Shown: piece after piece, positions 38,596 to 47,555 of the stretch | How the letters are laid out: each line of letters begins with the position of its first letter | How positions within the stretch are numbered: position 1 is the first letter of the stretch | Origin: Colwellia sp. 12G3 | GTDB taxonomy: Bacteria; Pseudomonadota; Gammaproteobacteria; Enterobacterales; Alteromonadaceae | Direction: 5' to 3' | Length of the DNA: 64,000 nt | Assembly: GCF_002836775.1 (NCBI RefSeq) | Contig: NZ_PJAQ01000007.1 | Span: 1-64,000, forward strand | The notes under the pieces: model-generated | The model's database searches: none | Seen by the model: the letters and a program-made list of their open reading frames with translations, nothing else | Told to the model about the DNA's origin: nothing | Translations under genes and position numbers: made by a program

Positions 38596-39843
38596 ATGGA
38601 TATCATAAAAACCACACCAGTGAAAAAACGCTCGTGGATAAAACCCGCAGCATTTATTGTTGGTGCTCTAGTGTTTAGTGTTTGGCAAATCACTCAAGCC
38701 AGTTCGGATACTAAGGTATCGCGCAGTGAATTGAGAATAGCTGCAGTACAAAAAAGTGATTTACCTTTTACCATTTCCGGCTTTGGCAAATTAATTTCTA
38801 AGCATAAACGTTTCTTAACATCACCAACGGTAGCCACAATTGAAGAAATTTTAGTGTTACCTGGCACACAGGTAATCGCTGATACCGTCATTATGAAATT
38901 AAGTAACCCTGATTTACGCCTACAAGTAAATAATGCACAAATGGAACTTGCTCGACACCAAGCTGGCTTGCGTGAGTTGAAGATTAATCAAAAAAGTGCC
39001 TATTTGGCGCATCAGGCAATACTAGTACAAATTAAATCAAACCTAGCGGCGGCAGAGTTAAAAGTTGAAGCACAATCAGGATTGGCCGCTAAAGGCATAG
39101 TATCATCGCTCGATTTTAAACGCTCTAAACTTGCCGCTACTCAACTAGCAGAGCAATTAGACATAGAGCAGCAAAGATTAGAGCACCTTCAAAGTGCTCA
39201 CCAAGAAAAAATTAGCGTGCAAGGGCAATGGGCTAAACAGCTTGATGCCAACTTAGCATTAAAGCTGTCGTTACAAGCAGGCTTAGTGATTCGCGCAGAT
39301 ATTGAAGGGGTTTTACAATCAACGCCCGTCACCCTAGGACAAAGTGTCGCCGCAGGTGAGAAATTGGCACTGGTAGCAAGTAATAAAACCATGATAGCGC
39401 AACTGAAAATCCCTCAAAATGAGGCGCAAGATATTGCCATTGGCCATAAAGCGATAATCAATACCCGCAGTGCCTTTGTTAGCGGTGTAGTGAACCGTAT
39501 AGATCCGGTGATTACTAACGGCAGTGTCGTTATTGATATCGATATTACCCAAGCATTACCCGTGAATGCCAGACCAGAGCTGAAAGTAGAAGGAAAAATT
39601 GAAATCGGCATGCTTAGCAATGCCCTTTACATAAAACAGCCTGTTGGCGTTAAAGCTCACTCAAGTAGTCAGGTTTTTACTTTACTTGCCAACCAACAAA
39701 CTGCAACACTACGCACCATGAAGTTTGGTCGCGTTATTGGTAATAACATCGAATTACTTTCTGGTGCTAGTGAAGGTGAACAATTTATTGTTTCAGATAC
39801 TTCTAGCTGGTCACCAAACCATAGCCTAACAATAACTGATTAA
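38596..39843 (+). CDS. Periplasmic adaptor (HlyD/MacA family), module 2
   Basis: Membrane-fusion protein of 415 residues, paralogue of the adaptor at 5516. N-terminal anchor (about 13-31), first lipoyl half (LPGTQVIADTVIMKLSNP), helical hairpin (about 105-220), second lipoyl half (LGQSVAAGEKLALV), barrel domains and the shared DTSSW near the end. The longest frame opens with GTG at 38581; the ATG at 38596 has GGAGAGA at correct spacing and is used. First gene of a five-gene module with conserved order: adaptor, ATPase, permease, regulator, kinase. Confidence 0.92.
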   Translation: MDIIKTTPVKKRSWIKPAAFIVGALVFSVWQITQASSDTKVSRSELRIAAVQKSDLPFTISGFGKLISKHKRFLTSPTVATIEEILVLPGTQVIADTVIMKLSNPDLRLQVNNAQMELARHQAGLRELKINQKSAYLAHQAILVQIKSNLAAAELKVEAQSGLAAKGIVSSLDFKRSKLAATQLAEQLDIEQQRLEHLQSAHQEKISVQGQWAKQLDANLALKLSLQAGLVIRADIEGVLQSTPVTLGQSVAAGEKLALVASNKTMIAQLKIPQNEAQDIAIGHKAIINTRSAFVSGVVNRIDPVITNGSVVIDIDITQALPVNARPELKVEGKIEIGMLSNALYIKQPVGVKAHSSSQVFTLLANQQTATLRTMKFGRVIGNNIELLSGASEGEQFIVSDTSSWSPNHSLTITD

Positions 39844-39888
39844 TAGCCACTTATTATTAGTAACTAATTAATTAAAAAGGACTAAATC

Positions 39889-40608
39889 ATGACCAAGCAA
39901 GCACTTATCGAACTTAAAAACATCCAAAAAGTTTATTCAAAAATAGACATGGAAACGCATGCGCTACGTGACATTAACATGGCAATTTTTGAGGGTGATT
40001 ACCTCTCAATTTCTGGGCCATCAGGCTGCGGTAAATCAACCCTGTTATCACTGTTAGGTTTATTAGATACACCAACAAGCGGCAGTTACTTAATTAAAGG
40101 CCAAGAAGTAGCAAACTTAACGGCAGACGAGCGCGCTGAAATAAGAAACTTACATATTGGTTTTATTTTCCAAGCATTTAATTTAATTGATGAAATAAGC
40201 GTTTATGACAATGTTGCCTTGCCGTTGAAATATCGTGAGCCAAAGTTATCTGCGAAAGAAGTTGATGAGCAAGTGATGAGCAGTCTTAAAAAAGTAGAAA
40301 TGCAGCACCGTTGTTCACACAAACCAAACCAACTTTCTGGTGGTCAGCAACAGCGTATAGCTATTGCCCGCGCACTCGTTGGCAAACCCAGTATTTTATT
40401 AGTGGATGAGCCTACCGGTAACTTAGATTCTAAAAATGGTGATTTAGTGATGGCTTTATTAGATGACTTAAATAAAGAAGGGACCACCATTTGTATGGTT
40501 ACCCATGATCCGAGATATGCTGATCACGCTAAAATTAAATTGAATTTATTAGACGGTATTATTTTAGATAACATTGCCCTGGAAAGTGCCTTACAGGAGG
40601 CAGTATGA
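39889..40608 (+). CDS. ABC transporter ATPase (MacB/LolD type), module 2
   Basis: ATPase of 239 residues, closest to the one at 4718. Walker A GPSGCGKST (43-51), Q-loop FIFQ, signature LSGGQQQR, Walker B LLVDEP, switch His in MVTHDPR. All motifs are intact. Its stop codon overlaps the permease start (ATGA), indicating coupled translation. Confidence 0.95.
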   Translation: MTKQALIELKNIQKVYSKIDMETHALRDINMAIFEGDYLSISGPSGCGKSTLLSLLGLLDTPTSGSYLIKGQEVANLTADERAEIRNLHIGFIFQAFNLIDEISVYDNVALPLKYREPKLSAKEVDEQVMSSLKKVEMQHRCSHKPNQLSGGQQQRIAIARALVGKPSILLVDEPTGNLDSKNGDLVMALLDDLNKEGTTICMVTHDPRYADHAKIKLNLLDGIILDNIALESALQEAV

Positions 40609-43040
40609 GATTTTTAATTAACGATATAAAAACCACTGCTGCGAGTTTATCTCGAGTACCTGGTTTTGTCTTAACCACTGTTTTTACCCTGTCATTAACC
40701 TTAGGTGTTTTATTAGCGGCCTTTAGTTTAAATCATTTATTGCTGTTTAAGGCGTTGCCTTATCCTGATGCTCAAAAGTTAATTTTAATGGAGCAAGAAT
40801 TACAGGAAGGTGATAGAAAATTTTCTGGATCGCAATATTTTGTCGCGCAAAAGTTAATGTATCAAAAGCAAAAAAGCTTAGAGAGCATGGCGTTGGTTTT
40901 TCGTGATAACGCAATCTTGGCAAGTTTACGCGATAAACCGTTAACTGAGATCAGTTACGTTACCCCTGAATATTTTGACCTGTTAGGTACTCCCATGCTT
41001 ATGGGGCGTGCTTTTACTGACCAAGAGAATATTGATAGCCATAAGGCCAATGCCTTAATTAGTGAACAGCTATGGCGTACACAGTATGGAAAAGATGCCA
41101 ATATTCTCGGTCAGAGTATTACCTTAGGCGAACAGCAATATAAAGTAGTTGGTGTGGTCGCTTCGAGCTTTGCTGAGCCAAGCAACTTTGCTGACGATGC
41201 CAATTCACAAATCTGGTTACCATGGGATTTTCATGGCCAAGATGAGGAAAGCTGGAACTATGTATATAGTGCTACCTCAGCTATAGGTAAATTAGCGCCA
41301 ACGTCATCAATAGCGCAAGTCACTGCGGAATTTAATACCCTTGTTGACCCTATCTTTCAACAAAATGGTCGAGTGGGTAAAGCGAAACATCAGGCAATTG
41401 TCGCTCAATTTCAAGATTTCCAAGTGGCCATCATTGGTGATAATAAATATATAGGTTTATTGGTGCTTTTGGGTGCTGGAGTATTGCTCCTCATTGCTTG
41501 TGCCAATATCGTTAACTTATTCTTTTCAAGAGCAGCGCAAAGACAGCGTGCTTTGGTGATACAAGCAACATTAGGCGCAAAACTTAAACATCTATTTTTC
41601 GATATTTGGTTAGAAAGTCTATTGTTATGTACCGCTTCAATGATTATTGGTTTAGTTATTGCGGGCTGGAGCATTGAGCTATTACGTAGTGTCGCCAGTC
41701 ATGCACTACCGCGTTTATCCGAGTTGTCATTAGACTTAACTGCCGTCGCCTTTGCTGGTGTATTAACGTTAACCTTGTCACTCATATTTTCCGTTATTAC
41801 CTTAAAACTGATTAACCATAAACAGTTAATTTCACAACTGCAATCTAGCGGTAAAGGTACTGGCGCACAAGTTAACGCTAAGGTACGTAATACACTCATT
41901 GCCAGTCAAATTTGTTTAGCAACGTTATTGTTATTAGTGACTAGCTTAGTGATGACTAACGCGCTTAACGTGTTAAATCACCCGCTAGGTTTTGATGATG
42001 AAAACCTGTACAACCTGAAGTTAGATATTGGAGAAGGTTATCCTGAAGATGAAGCTAAAATGCAACTTTCTCGTGATTTACTTAACCAGCTACAAAAAAT
42101 GAATGGCGTATCAAAAATATCACGCGCTAGTAATCCTCCTATCAGGCGTGGCAGTAGCAACACCGGACTATTTAATAACGACAGTGTTAAGTTAGGTCAC
42201 TTCTCTTTTGTATTCATTGATGACAATTATTTTAATACCGTTGGTTTAAAAGTGCTTGCTGGCCGCGGCTATAATCAACAAGATGTCAGAGACGATACTG
42301 ACACCATTATTTTAAGCAAAGCTGCTGCGACAAAAGTGATTGCTGGCATAGGTAATGGTAACGGAAAAATTGAAGATATTATTGGTAAGGTGGTTTACTC
42401 TGCAGGTGGTGATACCTCGACAGTCATTGGCGTTGTAGACAATATTTACAACCCTTACAACCATGAAAAAACTCAGGGTGCTATGATGTATTTTTCGTCT
42501 TCTCGCACCAATTTCATTATCAGAATGCAAGATGGCAAGACTTTAGATAAATCACAGATTATTAATTTACTTGATGAGCACTTTGCTGAGGTTAAAGTAT
42601 GGAAATTCACCTCTATTTCAGACATACATGAACAATTGGTTTACCAGAAAAAACTCACCTTATGGCTAAGTTTAGTATTAGGACTTTTTGCTTTGCTCTT
42701 GGCTGCCGTTGGTATTTATGGTGTTATTAGCTATAACAGTCAAATGCGCCGCTATGAATTAGGTATACGTATGTCACTTGGCGCGAAGAGTAAGCGTATT
42801 TTACTTGAGTTTATTGGTGAGTCATTTACCCCCATTGCTGCGGGTTTTGGCTTCAGTTTGCTGTTAGCTGTGATACTTTATAGTTTCGCACAGCAGCATA
42901 TCAACCAATGGTTGAGTTTTGACTGGGTGATGGTATCAAGTTGCTTACTGGCATTAATCGCCATTGCGCTAGCTGCCTGTTACTTTCCAGCTAAAAAGAT
43001 CATCGCCAGCGATCCGATTAAGGCACTGAGAAACGAGTAA
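40605..43040 (+). CDS. ABC transporter permease, double FtsX/MacB type, module 2
   Basis: Permease of 811 residues, same architecture as the one at 2287: two MacB_PCD-FtsX halves, about eight helices, two large periplasmic domains. The last helices follow NSQMRRYELGIRMSLGAKS. It starts with ATG overlapping the ATPase stop. The periplasmic domains are the part most different from the module 1 permease, which suggests a different ligand. It is followed by a repeat-rich spacer and then the regulator gene. Confidence 0.93.
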   Translation: MRFLINDIKTTAASLSRVPGFVLTTVFTLSLTLGVLLAAFSLNHLLLFKALPYPDAQKLILMEQELQEGDRKFSGSQYFVAQKLMYQKQKSLESMALVFRDNAILASLRDKPLTEISYVTPEYFDLLGTPMLMGRAFTDQENIDSHKANALISEQLWRTQYGKDANILGQSITLGEQQYKVVGVVASSFAEPSNFADDANSQIWLPWDFHGQDEESWNYVYSATSAIGKLAPTSSIAQVTAEFNTLVDPIFQQNGRVGKAKHQAIVAQFQDFQVAIIGDNKYIGLLVLLGAGVLLLIACANIVNLFFSRAAQRQRALVIQATLGAKLKHLFFDIWLESLLLCTASMIIGLVIAGWSIELLRSVASHALPRLSELSLDLTAVAFAGVLTLTLSLIFSVITLKLINHKQLISQLQSSGKGTGAQVNAKVRNTLIASQICLATLLLLVTSLVMTNALNVLNHPLGFDDENLYNLKLDIGEGYPEDEAKMQLSRDLLNQLQKMNGVSKISRASNPPIRRGSSNTGLFNNDSVKLGHFSFVFIDDNYFNTVGLKVLAGRGYNQQDVRDDTDTIILSKAAATKVIAGIGNGNGKIEDIIGKVVYSAGGDTSTVIGVVDNIYNPYNHEKTQGAMMYFSSSRTNFIIRMQDGKTLDKSQIINLLDEHFAEVKVWKFTSISDIHEQLVYQKKLTLWLSLVLGLFALLLAAVGIYGVISYNSQMRRYELGIRMSLGAKSKRILLEFIGESFTPIAAGFGFSLLLAVILYSFAQQHINQWLSFDWVMVSSCLLALIAIALAACYFPAKKIIASDPIKALRNE

Positions 43041-43058
43041 CAAACCATACTTTAAATT

Positions 43059-43229
43059 CGTCATTCCGGTTATTTCTTAAGCCGACGCGGAACGGATACC
43101 GCTTATGAGATAATGCAGACGGTACAGGAAGTACCTTATGAGATAATGCAGGAGCAATTATCCTGAGCAATTATCCTGAATGATTTTCTTTAAACACTAG
43201 ACTCCCGATTAAACACTTCGGGAGTGACG
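43059..43229. repeat. MITE-like intergenic repeat between permease and regulator genes
   Basis: The 171-bp stretch begins with CGTCATTCC and ends with GGAGTGACG, a 9-bp terminal inverted repeat with one mismatch. Inside are an exact 17-bp direct repeat CTTATGAGATAATGCAG (43102-43118, 43135-43151), a 13-bp tandem repeat GAGCAATTATCCT (43152-43177) and a hairpin ACTCCCGA/TCGGGAGT (43201-43225). No target duplication or open frame is seen. The hairpin may also end transporter transcription. Confidence 0.6.
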
Positions 43230-43274
43230 GTAAGCAAATAGTTGCCGATAATAAGATCACATAAGAAAAACATA

Positions 43275-44636
43275 ATGAAAAAAACAATAATTGTCGTTGA
43301 TGACCAAAGTGATTTGCGATTATCCGCTAAATTTATTTTAGAAAACTACGGCTATAACGTTGTTGAAGCCGACTCTCCCCTACAAGCGCTTGAGGTTATA
43401 GCCGAACAAACGGTTGATTTAATGTTGCTTGATATGAATTTTCAGTACGATACCACGTCAGGCAAGGAAGGCTTGGACATGCTGAAAACCTTAAAAGAAA
43501 AAAATCATCACTTCCCCGTGATTGTCATGACCGCATGGTCAACGGTAGAAATTGCCGTTGAAGCCATTAAGTTAGGTGCGAAAGATTTCATTGAGAAACC
43601 GTGGAAAAATCAACGTTTGGTGCGAATAATTGAGCAACAATTTCAATTAGGCTCTGTGCAGTTAGAAAACAAAAGGCTAAAGGCACAACGTCCAACCAGC
43701 AACGTATTTATGCTAGGTGAATCTGCCGCAATGCAGTTAGTACTTACTCAAGCTAAAAAGCTTGCAGTAACAGACACTCCTATTTTAATTACCGGTGAAA
43801 ATGGTACCGGAAAAAGTATGTTGGCTAAATTTATTCATCAACATTCGACGCGTTGTAATGAAAGTTACGTCACCGTGAATATGGGCGCCATTCCTGAAAC
43901 CCTATTCGAAAGTGAACTGTTTGGTCATACCAAGGGCGCGTTTACCGATGCGAAAAAAGATCGTATGGGCCGTTTTGAAGCCGCTGAAGGTGGTAGTTTA
44001 TTTCTCGATGAAATTGGTACCATTCCACTGAACTTGCAGCCAAAATTATTACGCGTGCTTGAATCAGGTGAATTTGAGCCAGTAGGCTCCAGTAAAACAT
44101 TACAAGCACAAGTCAGGTTAATCGCCGCCAGTAATATCGACTTTCAACAAGCGATTGCTCAAGGTGATTTTCGCCAAGATTTATATTATCGCATCAATAC
44201 AATCGTACTTGATATTCCGCCGCTTCGACGCAGAAAAGAAGATATATTGCCGTTAGCTCAACATTTTTTAGCAGAGAAAAGTCAGAAATACCATAAGTCG
44301 GATTTATTCCTATCGGAGCAAGCCAAAAAAGCATTAAACCATTACGATTGGCCAGGTAATATTCGTGAACTTAGCCATGTCATTGAACGCGCGGTACTAT
44401 TAAGTGACAGTAACGAGATTGAAATAACAGGTTTAACAGACCAATTGTTAGACGGCACTCATAAAAGCAATGGCGAGATGCCCTTTATGACTATAGATGA
44501 AGCAGAGCAGCAATTAATTAAGCAAGCGTTACAAAAGTCTCAAGGTAAAGTCATCGAAGCAGGTGAATTATTAGGTCTGGGTAAAAATGCTATTTATAGA
44601 CGATTAGAGAAATATCAAATTGACACAAAATCTTAA
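43275..44636 (+). CDS. Sigma-54-dependent response regulator (NtrC type), module 2
   Basis: Activator of 453 residues, close paralogue of the one at 792. Receiver with VDDQ acidic end, phosphoacceptor D53 (LLDMN), extended loop QYDTTSGKEG, and KPW. AAA+ domain with GENGTGKS, GAFTDA instead of GAFTGA, and LFLDEI. Fis-type DNA-binding end LGLGKNAIYRRLEK. The longest frame starts with TTG at 43242; ATG 43275 (MKKTIIVVDDQ) is the family start. It should act at the sigma-54 promoter at 38490. Its end overlaps the kinase gene. Confidence 0.93.
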   Translation: MKKTIIVVDDQSDLRLSAKFILENYGYNVVEADSPLQALEVIAEQTVDLMLLDMNFQYDTTSGKEGLDMLKTLKEKNHHFPVIVMTAWSTVEIAVEAIKLGAKDFIEKPWKNQRLVRIIEQQFQLGSVQLENKRLKAQRPTSNVFMLGESAAMQLVLTQAKKLAVTDTPILITGENGTGKSMLAKFIHQHSTRCNESYVTVNMGAIPETLFESELFGHTKGAFTDAKKDRMGRFEAAEGGSLFLDEIGTIPLNLQPKLLRVLESGEFEPVGSSKTLQAQVRLIAASNIDFQQAIAQGDFRQDLYYRINTIVLDIPPLRRRKEDILPLAQHFLAEKSQKYHKSDLFLSEQAKKALNHYDWPGNIRELSHVIERAVLLSDSNEIEITGLTDQLLDGTHKSNGEMPFMTIDEAEQQLIKQALQKSQGKVIEAGELLGLGKNAIYRRLEKYQIDTKS

Positions 44637-46020
44637 TCCTAGTAGCAATGCTAATGCAAAAACTAATACTAGCATCAGTTTAGAGCGACGCTTTACCTGG
44701 CTTATACTCGCCAGCTTATTACCAACTTTAGTGTTGTTTATTGCCATGGGCATTGCCTTTGACTTTAAGCTACTGGGCTGGTCAACAGTAGGCTTGCTGC
44801 TTGCTATCATTTACACCTGCTTAGTCATAGCGCTCTACCGATTAGTTATCACGCCCTATTACAGTTTAACCAGCTTAACCGAAGCGTTAAAGATGGAAGA
44901 TTATAGTCTTAGAGCTAAATCTCCTTTTAGTCGGGGTATCGTCGCTAAATTATTTAACGAGTTATCCAGTCTCAGCCAAAATTTGCAAGTGAGTAAAACC
45001 CGTTACGACCAACAAATGTTTTTACTTTATGGCTTAATTGAGCAGTTAGAATCACCGGTATTAGTGTTAAATCAAGATGATCAACTGCAACATGCTAACC
45101 CAGCGGTAAGCCAATTATTCTCAGTACCTTGGCAAACATTAAAACAAAGCCCTGCACAAAAATTAGGACTAAAAAAGCTTAATGGCTTTTGGGGATTTGA
45201 TGAAAATAATCCGCTAAACGTTGGCAAGAAGTGGCAAATAAGACAAAGTGAGTACAAAGAAAATAACAATAACTACCAGCTACTTATGCTGAATAATATT
45301 AGTCAAGAGTTACAAAAAAATGAACAAGAAGCATGGCAAAATATTATCCGAATTCTCAACCATGAAGTGCGTAACTCTTTAACGCCTATTTCAGCACTGA
45401 GCCAAAATTTATTAGAAATGCCTGATCTCACCGCAGAGCAATGCCAGCAAGCGATTAAAATTATTGATAACCGTAGTAATAATCTCTTGGCATTTATTGA
45501 TAGTTATTCAGATTTAGCCAAACTCCCTTCACCTAATACCCAGCAATTCGACTTAGCAGAATTATTACACGATATTGCTAACTTAGTGCAACAGGTAACA
45601 ATTAAGCTAGCTAGCCCGTTAATTATCAAAGCAGATAAAGGCCAGCTTGAGCAAGTACTGCTTAACTTAATTAAGAACGCTAAGGAAGCACAGCGATCAA
45701 AGGCAAAGATAAATAAAGTTGTAGAACAAGCTTCAGAAGCAAGCAAGAACACCTTAGAGAAGGACATTGAAATTCAGGTTTTTAAAACCGAACAACAAGT
45801 GATTATTAAAGTGTTGGATCAAGGCTGTGGTATAGCTAATTCTGCTAATTTATTTGTGCCTTTTTACACCACTAAAGAAACAGGCTCTGGTATTGGTTTA
45901 GCCCTTAGTAGAAAAATAATAGCCAATCATCAGGGAGAATTGACGCTGACTAACAGAACGGACTTGGCTGATTCCACCGGTGCAGTTGCTACGCTAACCT
46001 TGCCCTTGGCTTTTAAATAA
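44620..46020 (+). CDS. Intramembrane-type sensor histidine kinase, module 2
   Basis: Kinase of 466 residues, partner of the preceding regulator. Two N-terminal helices (about 25-47 and 52-75) are joined by only a few residues, so there is no periplasmic sensor. Then come a HAMP-like segment (LKMEDYSLRA), a PAS-like domain (about 130-215), phosphoacceptor H248 in NHEVRNSLTP, and an ATPase domain with N box (LNLIKNAKEA), G1 DQGCGIA and G2 GSGIGLALS. No in-frame ATG occurs before the first helix; the best start is TTG 44620, overlapping the regulator gene by 17 bp, with AGAG upstream. A low-efficiency start would keep kinase levels below regulator levels. Confidence 0.9.
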   Translation: MTQNLNPSSNANAKTNTSISLERRFTWLILASLLPTLVLFIAMGIAFDFKLLGWSTVGLLLAIIYTCLVIALYRLVITPYYSLTSLTEALKMEDYSLRAKSPFSRGIVAKLFNELSSLSQNLQVSKTRYDQQMFLLYGLIEQLESPVLVLNQDDQLQHANPAVSQLFSVPWQTLKQSPAQKLGLKKLNGFWGFDENNPLNVGKKWQIRQSEYKENNNNYQLLMLNNISQELQKNEQEAWQNIIRILNHEVRNSLTPISALSQNLLEMPDLTAEQCQQAIKIIDNRSNNLLAFIDSYSDLAKLPSPNTQQFDLAELLHDIANLVQQVTIKLASPLIIKADKGQLEQVLLNLIKNAKEAQRSKAKINKVVEQASEASKNTLEKDIEIQVFKTEQQVIIKVLDQGCGIANSANLFVPFYTTKETGSGIGLALSRKIIANHQGELTLTNRTDLADSTGAVATLTLPLAFK

Positions 46021-46168
46021 TTAGCCGCACTACTGCGTGAACTACCTATGTTTATCTTTATAAATAAAGAAATCAACGAAGTAGAATAAAATTTAGCTAT
46101 TCTGCACAATGTTAACTAATACCAAAAAGAAGACGTAATTTAGACGCTAAGTTATCTCTATGAATAAT

Positions 46169-46193
46169 CCGCTTTGCCAAAGCCCGAAAGCGG
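46169..46193. terminator. Hairpin between convergent kinase and solute-binding genes
   Basis: CCGCTTT (46169-46175) and AAAGCGG (46187-46193) can pair across an 11-nt loop in a 204-bp spacer between convergent genes. No U-tract follows on either side, so terminator function is uncertain. Confidence 0.35.
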
Positions 46194-46224
46194 GTACTCA
46201 TACAATAGAATGATACTGACTATT

Positions 46225-47046
46225 TTATTTTCTGTATGACATTTTATTTTTCCAATTACCCAACAGTCTTTGATAAGTGCCATCTTTATGAATTTCGTCA
46301 ATAATCAATGTGAGATTATCAATAACCTTTTGATTGGTATTCTTATTGCAAGCTAAATAAAATTCTGACCATAAATTACTAATCTCGTATTCTTTATGTA
46401 ATTGATTGATATCAATGCCAGCCAATTTTGCTCTATAAGAGATTGTAATATCATCGGCAACGATAAAATCAATTTCCGAACGAGAGTAAAGGATATTGAT
46501 TAAGGCATTAGAATTATCGAGTACATATAAATTGATACCCTCACTAAATCCCATTTCGAGTAATGCTTGATGAGGAGCATTATTGCGCTTTACTGCAGTG
46601 GTATACTTTTTAATATCTTCGAGACTACTTATCTTATAGTTCTGCTTGTTTTTAAGTCCCCAAACGATCGCTTTATTATTCTCAGTAATTCTCCCGATCC
46701 ACGTAAACAAATTTTCTCTACTGGATAAACGAGCAATAGAAAAAATACAGTGATTCGGCTTTTTAAGGGCAAAATTATAGGCTACAGTCCAAGGATAAGC
46801 ATTTATGCTATATCTATATTGGCTTCGCTTCATCACTTCAATCATCAATTCCGTCGTAAAACCAGATAAAACATTATTCTGGTCTACTATTTGATAAGGA
46901 GGAAAATGTTCTGTCACTAAAGCGACATCAACTTCTTTGGCACCAAAAACATCCACAGAAATAACAATGCACAAAGTTAGCAAAAACTTGCAACTTACTT
47001 TGTATTGAATATTAAATCGAACTAATAACTTAGTAAAATTCATCAT
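46225..47046 (-). CDS. Periplasmic solute-binding protein, family 3
   Basis: Protein of about 273 residues of the SBP_bac_3 type, with features such as FPPYQIVDQNNVLSGFTTEL and a later lobe SEIDFIVADD. No permease or ATPase of the amino acid uptake type lies near, so it may be an orphan binding protein that feeds a receptor or remote transporter. The longest frame starts at 47127, but a secretion signal (KFLLTLCIVISVDVFG) only makes sense from the ATG pair at 47046/47043. The ribosome site is weak for either start. Confidence 0.8.
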   Translation of the reverse strand: MMNFTKLLVRFNIQYKVSCKFLLTLCIVISVDVFGAKEVDVALVTEHFPPYQIVDQNNVLSGFTTELMIEVMKRSQYRYSINAYPWTVAYNFALKKPNHCIFSIARLSSRENLFTWIGRITENNKAIVWGLKNKQNYKISSLEDIKKYTTAVKRNNAPHQALLEMGFSEGINLYVLDNSNALINILYSRSEIDFIVADDITISYRAKLAGIDINQLHKEYEISNLWSEFYLACNKNTNQKVIDNLTLIIDEIHKDGTYQRLLGNWKNKMSYRK

Positions 47047-47127
47047 AATGTTTAAATTACTAAATTTACTATGTAGGTGAGCTAAATCGTCTAGAGGCTC
47101 ATAGTATACTATCTTTTTTATTCTCAA

Positions 47128-47555
47128 CTAAACATCTCCAAGTTTCAGTTCAGCAAAACATACGTATTATTCATTTTACCATATAATATTAATAGTTTGA
47201 AAATACTGTAGGACCTAATGGGTAAGCAACTAATTATTAACATAAAATTTCACCTGATTTATACCAATAAAATGGTAAATTTAGTAATGGGTACTTAACT
47301 TTCGCCGTCTGAAATTAGCGAAGCGGATGTTAGCCATAACTACCTCTCATGTCAGGAATGCGCTGTTCAGGATTCAACTTAAATAGTACGAAATCCAACC
47401 AATAAAATTCATTCTACTGACTGATTACTTAAATAATATGAATAGCTATGGTAATAGTAGCTGAGCCAACATTGTATCGGTGCTCTCGCAAGATAAAGTC
47501 AACCATAGGGTTAATGAGTACGAGACCAGTACAATATGAGTTAAGCAACATGTTT
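47128..47555. other. Non-coding stretch between binding protein and dioxygenase genes
   Basis: About 430 bp without a credible gene. It includes ATACCAATAAAATGGTA (about 47262-47278), one of several ATACCAA-type motifs found between genes in this window. I see no terminator or clear promoter. It should hold the promoter of the leftward binding protein gene. Confidence 0.35.

Noticed and set aside
43089..43102. GG-N10-GC match that could be a sigma-54 promoter for the module 2 regulator gene
   Set aside because: Spacing is correct, but the boxes (CGGAACG, CCGCT) are poor, and it lies inside a repeat element 170 bp from the start codon.
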